Assembly (NCBI GenBank): GCA_016648135.1
Contig: JADDOH010023699.1
Coordinates: 34,916-98,915, forward strand
From: Agrypnia vestita
Lineage: Eukaryota; Arthropoda; Insecta; Trichoptera; Phryganeidae
Reading direction: 5' to 3'
DNA length: 64,000 nucleotides
Position 1 is the stretch's first letter. Each line of letters begins with the position of its first letter. Positions 22,746 to 35,500 of the stretch are shown one piece after another. The notes under the pieces were generated by a model that was not told the origin of the DNA, searched no databases, and saw only the letters and a list, made by a program, of their open reading frames with translations. The translations under genes were made by a program, and so were the position numbers.

Positions 22746-23629
22746 TCCACACGCGCAGACAACAAATGAAAATTTGTCTCAGATATTCGTGCAAGTACCT
22801 TCTTTATGATAATATTCTAAAATTATTCAAAACATTCTACAAAACAATAAAAAAAATGTAAAAAATTATAAAAGTGTGACTTCGGATTGCGACATCGCAT
22901 GTAAAGGATTTATAATGAAAACAATGTGTTTATGGGTTAATTTTTATATGCTTAAAATCAATGTTTTATACATAAATTGAATTTAATTTGATGAATATGT
23001 ACACCTGATGAACATTACTACTATGTAACTTAAAAATACAGTGTTATTTTAGCTTACACTTGTCTGTCAGCCACATCAATATTATATACCCACAGTTTAA
23101 CCAACAATCGCTTTAAAATTTATAAGAAAAACGTAAAAAATGCTGAAAAAATCACCAGTGGATGCTGTAATATAAAAATATGTATTTATATTATAATGTG
23201 TAACATATATAAAAAAAATTAAATAGGTTTATATTAGACATGCCAAAATAATAATAAATAAAATTGTTAAATATTTTTTAATATGTACAGTACATACGTA
23301 TGCATATGTCATATTAACTTACGTATATATGCATATGTTAATCACACGTGTAGTTTGTGGTAAATAGTCGGACAATATTGAATAAGTTGAACCCTCCAAT
23401 GTCCTTATCATTGAATTAATGTTTTGTTATTGTAAGTGAGCGTGGACAAGTATTTGTGTCATATTGTCTAATGCGATAATGCTCAATTCGGACGAATGCG
23501 ATACGACATGTTAATTGGATGCTCGCGTCGGTGTCAGGGCTCGCGAACCGATGTCAGTCGAACGGCACTAAATGTTCTGGAATGGCATTATGCCGAATCG
23601 GATCCTCCGTACACTTGCTAATGGATAGC
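22746..23629. other. no gene recognised (GST intron 1a)
   Basis: This AT-rich stretch contains a purine/pyrimidine-alternating run around 23285-23345 ('acgtatgcatatg'). Confidence 0.45.
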
Positions 23630-23639
23630 ATCGGAGAAA

Positions 23640-24050
23640 TAAATGGAAATGCGGTCACTAAGATGCTTGTGTGGAAAATCTTTGATCGATAGGTGAAGAA
23701 TGAACAAATTAGAAGCGAATGTAATAATATAATGTGGTAGACAGAATGAAGAAAAGAGTGCTGAGATGGTTTGGTCATCGCATGACCAAACCAAAGGATG
23801 GTTAAGAAAATATATGAGGCGAGTGTTGAAGACAACAGGAATAGAAGGCGTCCGCAAAAGACCTGGCACCATCAGATACTACAAGTATTTGAGGACGGCC
23901 CTATTAAAATCATCAACAACCGTAGAACTTATATGAAAAGATGTATAAATGTAGCCGAAGCAAAAGTGGTGTGCTAAGATAGAAGAATATGGTATTCTAT
24001 GCTCTCTGCCTACCTTTTCGGGGAAACGGATTGATGGTAATTTAGTTAGT
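23640..24050 (+). mobile_element. RTE-A 3' end, decayed copy
   Basis: 'ctgagatggtttggtcat', 'aagacctggcaccatcag', 'cttatatgaaaagatgtat' and 'ggggaaacggattgatgg' match the end of RTE-A in order, with several stops. It ends near a 'tagttagtt' tail. Confidence 0.65.
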
Positions 24051-24269
24051 TAAAATAAAAATCATAATAGCCGATTCCACTCGCAGCACGCAGTACCGCT
24101 CCAGCCATCCATTTCTTCCAGACTACATTTCTCTCCAGCAGGCACAGGATTTTCCTGGCGAACCAGGATACTGCCTACTGGATTATCCTGGTGAAGTACT
24201 GGAGACTAGACTTCAGAAACAGACTCGCTCGTGCCACCTTCTGGCTATAAATTGAATTACAAATATGTT

Positions 24270-24760
24270 TATAGCACAGAGTATGAAATTGTGCCATTTA
24301 ATTAGGCGACAGGATTAGGTCACAACGGAAAATGTAGCATATAGAAAAATGTAGAAAATAGTCTTGTGGTTAGGAATTTCGCCTCGTGATCCAAAAGTCA
24401 CGGGTTCGAACCTCACTCCAGACTAGCAAGTTAGTCCTGTTTTCATAGCACAAGCGTTTAGCTTAGTTTGAAAATAGTAAGAATATTGATGTCATACGTA
24501 ATTCCGTGTTCGCATCTCTTTTTTTAATTATTTTTTTTAAAATGTTCCCTCTAGCGTCCATTTAAGACTAATTTTCGTAGTGCAGTTAAAGTGTGCATTC
24601 TTGCTTTTTTAATCATCTAGTAAATAAAACGTCATGACGTTCTATTTTATAATTTTTTTAAATGACGTTCCAAACTGAGTCTTTTCAAATAAAAACATAT
24701 TTTTGTAATAAAGCGAAAGTTATTATTTTAATTATTTTTTATAATTAATATTGTTATTGA
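24270..24760 (+). repeat. repeat R3, copy 1, split by a SINE
   Basis: Its two halves match 32305-32490: 'gagtatgaaattgt' and 'ggtcacaacgg' before the SINE, then 'cgttcc', 'gagtctttt', 'aaaaacatattttt' and 'taaagcga' after it. SINE A copy 3 lies between the halves, so R3 is the older insertion. Confidence 0.6.
24350..24530 (+). mobile_element. tRNA-derived SINE A, copy 3
   Basis: The head has an A-box-like 'tgtggttaggaa' and a perfect B box GGTTCGAAC (24403-24411). The body matches 3201-3376 inverted ('ttagtcctgttttcatagca', 'agaatattgatg'). The tail ends in a T-rich run near 24520. It is inserted into R3. Confidence 0.75.
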
Positions 24761-24770
24761 TCCTGATAGA

Positions 24771-24816
24771 TCGTCCTCGAGTGACGCCACTCGATTGATC
24801 GTCCTCGAGTGACGAC
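24771..24816 (+). repeat. short tandem duplication
   Basis: 'gatcgtcctcgagtgacg' occurs twice in 46 bp. Confidence 0.8.
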
Positions 24817-24890
24817 GTCCTCAATTGCACGCAACGATCCATGAAGAGATCCGTTCTTGGCGTAAGCCTAATAAATTAGAAATTATGAAA

Positions 24891-25664
24891 TTACGCTCAG
24901 AACTATTGCCTGCCCAACATAACTTGGCGTGCGGCAAGATTAAACTAAAACCCGCCCCACCCGCACCCGGCGGTAACCCCTCGCCTTGTAATTCAGTACA
25001 ATTTTGTATTTGCTCGGGAGCTGTGACATCTTGATTACCAATATACACTGAATTTATTTTATTTTTTTATTTTATTTATTTAATATTAAAACTACATTTA
25101 AATCACAATAATACATTTGTCTATTACAATCTACTTAGATATATTTTATTTTATTGCTTTGCCTCTCCAAAAATGAGACTTGCTCATGTGCTTGGTGAGG
25201 GGCTTACACTTTATTAGTTTATTTTGTATTTGGCTTATTTGTTCCTTAGCTATATGTCTTGTTATGCATTGTCAATTGCTATATGTCTTGTTAGCTATAT
25301 GTCATTGCTATATGTCTTGTTAGCTATATGTCTTGTTATGCATTGTCAAATTGTATCGATCTAAAGTGTTATGTCCAAATCAACTAAAACAGTCCGGGGT
25401 GGTGCAAGAACAATTGCCTATGAAGTATAAAAGTTTTACGAAGCTGAAAAAGCAAATAATGGACCGATATTACCGTCTGACAGTTTGACAGATAGAGCGG
25501 CCGCCGTGGAGCGCGCTGTTACCCGACCAAATTTATATTGAAGGCTCTGACACTGGTCACCGGACATTCAGTACATTATGTATTCTGTAATAAATTTACA
25601 ACCTGGCAACTTCTGTTTCGCGACAGGGGCGCTCTCCTTCACACGCCAAGTTATAGTGGTAGCA
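24891..25664. mobile_element. nested insertion with inverted ends
   Basis: About 775 bp separates the two RTE-G pieces. The ends carry an inverted match (taacttggcgtgcgg near 24920 and the complement of cacacgccaagtta near 25652). The interior includes G+C-rich stretches and a LINE 3' end. I see no transposase, so it is probably a non-autonomous DNA element. Confidence 0.5.
25052..25350 (-). mobile_element. LINE 3' end, - strand, inside the nested insertion
   Basis: An A/T tail repeat ('ttttatttatttaat') at the left is followed by a stem-loop at about 25155-25205 (gcctctcc pairing with ggtgagggc-type sequence), the arrangement seen at the 3' ends of LINE-J1 and the 41 kb LINE. Short ATGTCTTGTTA repeats follow at about 25245-25345. 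No coding part is readable. Confidence 0.35.
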
Positions 25665-25915
25665 CTCTAGAGTAGTGGATGGCAATGGGTAGGGCATTTC
25701 GCAAGGCAGGATGCTACATGATGGACTGAAGTGGAGATAGTAAAAGATACGTTAAAAGACATTAAGTAAGACATTAAAAGAGATGGACCGGCGATATAGC
25801 CGCTGTGGGGGAAGAAACGATTACAAATAGCAACCAATAATGAAGGATGGAAGGATATGTAAGAGGCCAATATCCAGCAGTGGAGAGATGAAGGCTGAAG
25901 AAGAAGAAGGGGAAG

Positions 25916-26370
25916 TATGACCAGCGTAAGCGAAACGCATTGGAATCAACCGTAGACTGTGTACCAAACAATTTACATTTTGATTTTAGTAGTTTATACA
26001 AACTTTATTTTTTGGATTGTAGCGGTTTTGTTTCATTACCCCTTTTATATCAATACTGGCATAAAAGATTGATAATTTTTGTTTTCCCACGAAAAGGTTT
26101 GACATCTCTGTCTCGCTTGAAGCTAGATAGCAATAAAATAACCAATCACACCTTTGAACTACTTATCTCCATACGATTCACAGAATGCTGTCAGTATTGT
26201 CATGTCCGTGGTGTGTGTGCGTCCACGTCCGTGAAAAGACCAACAAATGAAGAATATTAATTGTTCAGTTTAAATTAATAGGTCTTGAATGGAATAATCT
26301 TCATTCATAATTAAGATTTAAGATTTGAAAACGCTTCGATTTAAAATTTGGAAAACGGATTGATTTCACA
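25916..26370 (+). promoter_or_regulatory. upstream region of GST exon 1b
   Basis: 455 bp between the RTE-G tail and exon 1b have no repeat I can identify. An initiator-like TCAGTT occurs at 26265-26270, about 100 bp before the start codon; no TATA box is obvious. I infer the promoter of the exon 1b transcript lies here. Confidence 0.3.
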
Positions 26371-26509
26371 ATGGCTTTCTGCAAATTGACGTATTTTAAT
26401 ATTCGCGCGTTGGGCGAGCCAATCAGGATGCTTCTGTCGTATATGAAGATACCATTTGAAGAAGTGAGGATCGAGAGGTTCGGAGCTGAATGGCCTCACA
26501 TGAAGACAA
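26371..26509 (+). CDS. GST exon 1b
   Basis: ATG 26371 sits in the context ttcacaATGG. The exon encodes 46 residues from 'MAFCKLTYFN' to 'WPHMKT' plus one base, with donor AA|gtgaga (GT at 26510). It is the first exon nearest exon 2 (2.3 kb away). Confidence 0.9.
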
Positions 26510-29500
26510 GTGAGAGAAGAAAAATGTTTATATAGTGGGCTCAATACTTAAATAAGGTAACTTCATAGACCACCAAAATAAATAGATAGACTCGGCAGCT
26601 GGTTTCAACTTTCAACAGTTTGACTTATTTAAAAAAAAATACTGCGAGCTCATAAATTTATAAAATTTCTTAGTAAATAAGTTGCGCTTTATAATATGTT
26701 TTTACTTGAAGATATAAAATTTTAATTAAAAAAACAACGTGTATTGGAAGAAATAACTACGTTTTATTTACTAGGTGGTTTAATTATGTAAAAATATTTA
26801 TTTTAACTGCATTATAAAGGTGTCTTTAATATACGTAGGGGGACTTAATACTAAAACTAATTTATGCATGCTATATATTATAAGCAAATCATTAATCATT
26901 TTTTAAAATAGGCAACGAGAATAATGAATGAAGATTAAATGCTGTGTGATATGTATTCATTTTTTTTTCATTGGATGAAAAATTTTAACTCTGTTATCTA
27001 TTCCATTTTATTAATTCATCTCATTAATATAATGCTACACACAACTTAAATTTGAAAAATAAAAGTATGGATAAGTGAGGAGAAGGTCTTTAATAAGCGA
27101 GAAAACTTTAAATGTAACTATCTCAAAATATCACTTTTTCAGTCATCTAATTATTGTATTGAGCCCACGATATATTTGCTTATGGAACATTTACGATTAA
27201 ATAATAATTCATCGTTTTATGTATTTATTAGTTAGTAGGTAGGTACATAGATCTTACATTTTTCAAATGGTCGGTGTTTTGATGTCCTCAGATGGATGCA
27301 TTGCTAGTTAATTAAAGCTTAAAACTTTAAAAAAAAGCAAAATATTGGAATAAATTACAAGGGTAAAAATATTCGACATAAATGTTCGAATTAGGCACCT
27401 ATTGTAAATTGATTAGTAAGGAGAAAGACAATTTCTTAACATTTAGCATGTTGAACGCTGACTGAATTAAATGTACAGAACAAATGTCCTTGTTTGAAAT
27501 ATGGCTCCAAACGAGATTCAAACCCGGTCTCTTCTATTTCTAAGTGTAACTCATTACGCCATAGTGATCTACAGATTATCATCTGATTTTGATTATATTA
27601 TTATTGTTTTTTAGTGAGATATCTTATTTTGCACTAGATGCAATAAGTTTTTTAATTGAAATGTTTCTCAAATACCTTTGAACAGGACCAGAAATGTATC
27701 TTATTTTCTTCGTTCCTACTAAAAAATAATGTGTTAAAAAACTAAAAATAATTTTAGAAAACCAAGTTTAGATTTTGATGAAGGACTTGCAGACATAACG
27801 ATACAGTCACAATACTAACGAGCAGTTGGTCTAGTCGTTAAGATGGTCTAGTGGTTGATGGCTTGAGGTAATTCATTCATGACGAGTTTCCATAGTTTAG
27901 CCCAATTTGAAATTGGTAAAAATCTTGATGTGACCCGATTGACGTATTCGCGTATCTAATCAATAACATAAACAATAAAAATAAATTTAATGTAATAAAT
28001 TAAAAAAATAATATCAAATATTACACAATAAACATTTTCCCAGGAAACCACACATAAGAATACACATTCAGAACGTAAACCCACTAACTTTCTAGGCTAT
28101 CATTTACCTATTAACAGAAGTGACCAACAATCCAATATGCTCGCGTGTGTTCAGATTCAACAGATTTTATTTCCATATTCCATACGCAACAAATATTACA
28201 CAATAAACATTTTCCCAGGAAACCACACATAAGAATACACATACAGAACGTAAACCCACTAACTTTCTAGGCTATCATTTACCTATTAACAGAAGTGACC
28301 AACAATCCAATATGCTCGTGTGTGTTCAGATTCAACAGATTTTATTTCCATATTCCATACGCAACACATCAGTCCTGTTGAAGGACCTAGAAATGGAATC
28401 CAAAACGTCGGCCAGCGAGGTCGGATATACATGACATAATATCCCATAAAACTATACGCAGAGGATTCTGAACGGTCGTGAAACCCGGAGATTATTTTTA
28501 TTTACGTTTGCCATAATCCTTAAAGATCACAAAACTTTTCATAAATCTTTGAATAATTGTTTTTAAAAAAAAAAACTAAAATGAAAGATCCAGGCGTACA
28601 GTGAGGTTTTCATGCAGTTATATAATATTTTAGAGCCCTAAAAATTCGTCAATTAAACCAAGCTTTTAAACTCTGAATCCCCAAAAATTAAAAGGGGGCT
28701 TAAAATAAATGCAAACAGAGAAAAAGTAGGCTAGATTAATTTATTTTTCAGATTCAACTATTTAAAATTTTAACAATTTCAGAGGTCCCCATGGGTCAAC
28801 TACCTATTCTGGAAATAGACGGGATGGTCATCCACCAGAGCAGGGCCATCTGCAGGTACCTGGCTAAGAAATGTAAGCTGGATGGAGACAATGACAAGGA
28901 AGCACTTCAAATAGACATTGCAGCCGACGTTCTGTACGACTTCATGATGAGTAAGTGTACTGTTATACAATCGTTAACCTTCGCGAGAATCTTTTCTGAT
29001 CCATGTTTTTTATTAATATAGCGCACGGTGAAAGAAAATCAGTGTTCCGCCTTCTAAATAAATTAAACTCCAGAGTCCATAACTACTAAAATATTCATGT
29101 ACAGAACCTCATTAGACCAATGCCCATATACGCAAAGACCAAACGTCATAAAATTTATGAAATTCTAATAAAAATATGCCAATTTCAGGTTTTTAGTATA
29201 ATGCCACTTTCATGATAGGTGCACGTTTAATTACTCGTGTTTTCAATTTTTCTATTATTCATGTGTTTTATCTATACCTATAAAACTCAATGTCTGTCTG
29301 TCTGTTCTGTATACAAATCCACACCGTTTGTCCGATTCGATTAACATTTTGCGTAATTATGCTTTGGGACCCGGCGGGTAACATAGGCAACATTTCCCCC
29401 CTATTCTCATACCTTTTTCCCTCCCCCCGACATATTTTCGATGCAAATCTGTACCGTTCGACCGATCGGACTCAAAATTTGGAAACTTCTTCTTTAGGAC

Positions 29501-32500
29501 TCGACGGGTAACATAGGCTACATTTCTCCTTTCCTCCTTTACCACTTCTCCTCCTTCTGATATATTTTTGATGCAAATCTATACCGTTCGACCGATCGGA
29601 CTCAAAATTTGGAAACTTATTCTTTAGGACTCGGCAAGCTATATTTTCTCCTTCACCTTTTACCTTTTCTCCTCGACCTGACATATTTTCGATGCAAATC
29701 TATATCGTTCGAATCAAACCTTTGTTTCCCCTCACAAGTTTATTTTCAACTTAATCCTTGACCCGTGCAACGCCGGGTACGAACAGGCGTTTTATCGTAT
29801 TTCTTACTCTTCAACTCTTTTATTTTTTATGTTTAAAATTATATATTACTTACGTGTTTTATTGTATCAAATCTTTGTCTGTTTTGTAATGTCTTTTATT
29901 GTATTATATCTCTGCTCTTTTATTTTTCATTTTTTGTCTATTCTTACACTGATGTTCTGTTTCTATAATTTACACACATATGTTGTTGTTTTAATATTAC
30001 GTTTAATGCATAGTAGGTAAAAGGCAATTTAGCCGTGTATATTAAATAAATAAAATAAAAGAAATTGGATAGACTTCAGTGACTGGGTCATGTGGAGAGA
30101 ATAACTGTAAATAAGCATCGAAGTCCCTGAATTCAAAACCATTAGGGCGAAGGAGTTTAGGATGGTCAAAACTAAGATGGGCAAATACATATTTATTTAC
30201 ATTGGAGATCAAGAACTGGAGAGAGCTGGCACAAGACCTACCAGAGGATATAGAGCCAACAGCGAATGTTTGTATAATGTGATTATTATAAATACTACAA
30301 TGTATATTGCAATAAGTATCCCGCGATTGCTATTGACAAAATGGTCACTCTTCAAACTAGCTGAAATTTCAGTCAAAAGCTACGTGTTGCTCAGATCCTT
30401 AAAATTTTTAAAACTAGCATTATAGCAGTTGCCAAAAACAAAAATAAAAGCATTAATAAAAGTATTCAACAGAGTATGAAGTAAGGATGCCGAAGAAAAA
30501 GAAGCGAATAAGTTTTGCTGGCTGGGAAGGTAATGACCACTGTTTTTTGTGTTTCTCACAGAATCATCCTGGTCCACTTCTCGTAGAAGGAATATTCTAT
30601 TATTGTATCACTAAATGGGAGAATCAGAATAAATAACGCACGATGGAAATCTCCTGAACAATCCACACAAATTTGGAATAACTCAATACATTCTGGAACC
30701 ATTTACCTATTAAAAGGGATCGACCGGCTACTGCGGAACAGTTATCATTTTGACTTTTGACAAGTGCGACATAGAAACCAGTAAAACCATAGCGTGTGGC
30801 AGTATGACCAGCGCGAGTATTCTAGCGATTGTAAATCAAGGATGTACCTACCGGCGGTCGAGAAGTTTTCTAGTGCGGACCTGAGCGATTGAAATAACGT
30901 GCATCAGTATATGAATGACAAGTTATTCAAGAGTGATTATTAGTGTGTGAAATATTCAATACATTACATTTAGTAACTGAAATTAATAACATTTCTCTCG
31001 ATAACTTGGTTTTTAGTAAAGTGATTTCAAATAATTTTTAGTATGTCATCTTAAAGTTTTTTTTTATTTTTATTTAAAATATAATAGAAACCTGAAAGGT
31101 TTATGAATAACATTTTTACATTATTCAATATAGGAATATAATAATAATATAATTCAGATACAAAGTCATTTTTTTTATAGTTGGCCGAGTTTTAGCATTT
31201 TTGTCACATCTGTTTTGAATTTGTCAGTGGTCAGTTGTTTGGTCTGTTGTGGCAGATCGTTGTATAGTTTTAATCCGTTGCAAATTAGTCGGGATTGTCC
31301 TGTTTTTGTTTTGGCGTGTATTATGTGATAGTTTTGAGCCATTCTAGTGTGGTGTTGGTGTTTTTCGTGTATTTTGTGTAATGTTAAATCTTCGTCTTGT
31401 ATTTTGCCAATCGCTAGTCTGTGAATGATTTTAAGTGTTTCGATTTTTGTAATGCTTTCGATGTTTAATTGTTGTGTTATATTCAGTTGGTGTCTGGTAT
31501 TTCAGATCATAGACCATTTTTAGTATTTTGTTTCCAATCAATCAATCAATTAATCAATCAATCAATCAATGTTTAGGATAGTTTTGATTCCAGTTCCCCA
31601 GAAGGGTATCAAATATCCTATTCTACTCTTGACGTATGCCTGGTACATCAGAATTTTTACGGTTTTCGGTGTGATTTCGTGTATTTTGTGGAATAGGCTG
31701 GTCAGTTTAGCCAGTGAGTCAATTATTTCGTCTATTTGTAATGTCGAAGGTTCTGGAGGTAAATTTAAATTAATAAAAATAATATATAATTAACAAAACT
31801 AATCTCATTTAAGTTTGAACCCGTCGGAGCATTAGACATTAGCATTGACGTGATGTAATGAATGTATAAGTATATATTTAATGAACGTATAAGTCATTCT
31901 GCCGCTGATAGAAAATACCGAGTTTGAGTCCCGATAAAAACGAAATATTTTTCGATAAAAAGATTTTTTTGTATCTTAGTGATTCCCCTTATTTTTTTTG
32001 CATTTGTTTATGAAGAGGCTTTTAAATTTCCATCTAATTATCAGAGCTCAATCGGTGTGCCTGTATAGTTTATGAAATATGAAAATTCTAAAACAATGGA
32101 TTCGTATTCATTTAGAAATTGAAATCCAAATTTTATTTTCGCCATAAATCTCTTATTTTCATTGTTTTGTATTGTTCAAAAAACAATACAAACATTTTGA
32201 ACAAAACACGAAAATAGAGGTAGGTTCACATAAGCACACATTATAAGTAAATAATAATCAAGAATGTTATGAAATTAATACATATTTATACGTAGGTACA
32301 TACATATAGAGTATAAAATTGTATAGAGCTGAAATAAGCCTTTTGTTTAGGGGAGAGGACTGGGTCACAACGGATGAATGTCCCTCCTTTGCATATATTT
32401 ATCACGTTGCAAAATTTTTTTTTATTTCGTTCCCAACCGAGTTTCTTTAAGGTAAAAACATATTTTCATTATAAAATGCGATTTATTATTTATAATATAT

Positions 32501-35500
32501 TTTTTTAAAGTATTTTGTTTGATTTTATCACAATTGTTTCAAAATTTACAAGCTTTAAGTAATTTTTGAAACAAGTCACATTTAGTGGTACCAACCATGG
32601 TATTTTGGAATTTTTTTTGGTTTATGTCTAAGATATCTTGGTACATCTATTCTGTGGAGTTTAATCAATACGTAAGGATCGCATTTCTCCGATTTTTTAG
32701 AATCAGCGCTGGTCCCTCTCACATTTTTAATAACTTCCCTTTTATAATAAATTTCGACAATGTTTTATATTAGTATATGAATTATAAGAGTCAAAAATTC
32801 TAAAATTCTAAAAAGCCAGATATTGGACTTCAATATAAAATGGGGGAATTATCTAGGGGCGGTTTATTTAGCCACAGAGTCACATTATCTAAGGATAAAT
32901 TAAAATTGAAATGTGGGTATTTTTAGGGTGGAATCGGTGGACGTAGCTTTGTATAAAGTGATCACTTAAACAAGATTATACAGGTCTTAAACCCTCTGGC
33001 CGTACTATGAAGACTTCTATTAAGTTTCTCATATAAAAATCTCTGAGATTTTTTATATATAAAAACATGCTTATTACATAAAAATTAGTTGAAATAAATA
33101 TATACACTTACGATAACTTCACTTATTTTTACAAATTTTGTTCGTAATAATTTTATCTATACCTATAAACTCAATGTATGGCTCATTACGAATCTATATC
33201 GTTTAACCGGTCTGAAACAAATTTTGCATTCTTATTCTTTAGGACCCGTCGAGTAAAATATGTCTGTACCATTTACAGATTTGTACATTTTCTACTTACA
33301 ATCTGTAAAGATCTGTAAGGTTTGACATATCTGACCCAAATTCTACATACTTATTCTTTACGACATTTATCTCATATGTTTATCTATTATTAAGTTGTGC
33401 TCCAAAGATAAAATAAAATCGACCACATGAATAATCCTACACAACTGAACCAAGTATTTCTTAGTTGGATTAAAACTCTGATGAAATTATGTGTATATAG
33501 TCATTCCCCACTACTCTCTCGGACATCCTATCTCCCTCTTGTTAGATCAAATGGAAACATTGTTATTATTTAGAGATTTTGCAAAAGAATGGTACCTTAA
33601 CCCCACAATTTTTTTTGCAACTAAATCCGTTTCCGGGCGACGCTGCGTATGGACCGCCAGTAATGTATTATATGATATAATATTTTTAATTAATATAGAC
33701 ACTGAATACTTGTACATCAATATTCTTACAATTTTTAAATGAACCTAACCTGTGCTGTGAAAATAGGTCTAATTTGCTGATGTCCTGGAATGGGCCTCGA
33801 ACCACCGACCACTGGATCATTGGGCGAGAGTCTCTACCACTAGACCACGTTTATTTTAAACATTACAAATTGTATTTTTTTCTGTACTTATAAAAATAAT
33901 TTAACTTTTTCCAGAGCTTCGTTCTTTGAGGGTGATAGAAGATCCAGGAATGCAACTGAAGAAATATGAAGAGTTCAAGACTACGGACATACCCCTCTTC
34001 CTGAACGCATTAGATTCCATGGTCAAAAATAACGGCGGACACTTCTCATATGGAAAAGTATGTAACTTCTGTATTAAATCATTTTTTTAAATAAAAAAAT
34101 TAACATAATATATTCCTTCGACGAATACGCTAAACCAAAAATATTTTATGGAATATAATATCAGGTTTTGAAGTCACGTGGTTTTTCCATGTTCGGGTTT
34201 AGCATATTATATTTGAATCCAAATAATTATTCTGCCAGAAGGAAAGAAAAAAACAATAATTTTATAATTTTATTAGAACAATATTTTTTATGAAAGTATG
34301 TTCTTAGAACACAGTTACTGGATGTTGTCCCCCGAGGATAAATTATAAAGTCTCACAGAAAGAAGCGAAGAATATTTATATGGGAGAAACGTGGATGGAA
34401 GTCTCTTATAAGTAATTAGAGATAAATTATAGAAGTCTCACATAGACAAATCTATTTATATAAGAGAAAAATGGATGGAAATCTTTAAAAGATGACTCGG
34501 GGCTTACAACCTGTATGATCTGCCTTAAGTGATTTCTCTACATAATGCAACGTTCATCTATTCATCTATTCCATCGTAAGAACATCCACACATTATCAAT
34601 CTTTTTAAAGTTCTATATATGTTTCCAATGAAGAACATTTCATATATTGCACTGGTCTCTGCTAGAGACATATATTGTTGTTTTTTCTCATTAACAAGTT
34701 AGTATACATGGATTTCGCAACACAACTAATGAAAAATCTAATTCACGAAAAAATATTAGGTTACTACTGGGATTCGAACCCAGGTCACCTCCTTTCCGGG
34801 GCCGGTGCTCTGACCACTAAGCTATAGCAACCCTCTATGTTTCCGTGAATATATCGACCTTATATGTAGTTCTTATTTTTATTAATTGATTAATTTTTAT
34901 TTTTGTCCATAGAGCAATCCATTTTTTTGATACGGTAGTTGAAATTACTTTGCAATGCCACCGCTAGATGGACGCCATGATTAATTGAATAATTCATTTT
35001 TATTTGAACATTGAATTATTCAATTAATCATGGCGTCCATCTAGCGGTGGCATTGCAAAGTAATTTCAACTACCGTATCAAAAAAGTGGATTGCTCTATG
35101 GACAAAAATAAAAATTAATCAATTAATAAAAATAAGAACTACATATAAGGTCGATATATTCACGGAAACATAGAGGGTTGCTATAGCTTAGTGGTCAGAG
35201 CACCGGCCCCGGAAAGGAGGTGACCTGGGTTCGAATCCCAATAGTAACCTAATATTTTTTCGTGAATTAGATTTTTCTGTATGTCTTTCTAATTGATTAA
35301 TTAATTTGGTTATTAAATATTTCACAGAACTTTGTTCTGAAAAATTACAACTTCACAAATATGAATGTGTTCTTGAATATACAACTAATGATACCAAATT
35401 TTCTGGGGACAAATTTCACTAACTGTGTTCTTAGAACATACTTTCATACAAAAATATAATTTACGAGTCTTTAAGCTAGCTTGTATAGATTGTAATTCCT

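Larger units (their letters stand above)
24829..25915 (+). mobile_element. RTE-G copy split by a nested insertion
   Basis: The left piece, 24829-24890 ('gcacgcaacgatccatg', 'gcgtaagcctaa'), matches 10259-10330. The right piece, from about 25668 ('agtagtggat', 'catttcgcaaggcaggat', 'atatccagcagtgga', GAA tail), matches 10345-10620. In the intact relative these positions are adjacent, so 24891-25664 is an insertion into this copy. Confidence 0.7.
34731..35277. repeat. near-perfect palindrome, 266 bp arms, 15 bp loop
   Basis: The left arm 34731-34996 and right arm 35012-35277 are inverted copies of equal length with two differences that I can find (a T/C in the T run near 34922 and the base before 'tgggattcg'). 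Each arm contains the same tRNA-like sequence and a 'ccatctagcggtggcattgc' body. A palindrome this long and exact could extrude as a cruciform or fold as an RNA hairpin in the GST pre-mRNA. Confidence 0.95.
34281..35457. mobile_element. composite foldback region in GST intron 3
   Basis: Outer inverted ends at 34281-34321 and 35417-35457 share 'gaaagtatgttcttagaaca' inverted and differ at only a few positions. Inside lie an R5-related stretch (34331-34600) and the near-perfect palindrome 34731-35277. The outer arms are more diverged than the inner ones, so the inner palindrome is the younger event or has been kept alike by gene conversion. Confidence 0.7.

Noticed and set aside
24355..24425. 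tRNA gene
   Set aside because: Good A- and B-box words but no acceptor stem; it is the head of a SINE found in several copies.
26341..26544. Open frame on the - strand over GST exon 1b
   Set aside because: It is the antisense shadow of a conserved GST exon.
34759..34831. Functional tRNA gene (and its mirror at 35177-35249)
   Set aside because: Acceptor, D and T arms fold, but the anticodon stem has almost no pairing, and the sequence recurs as part of a dispersed repeat.
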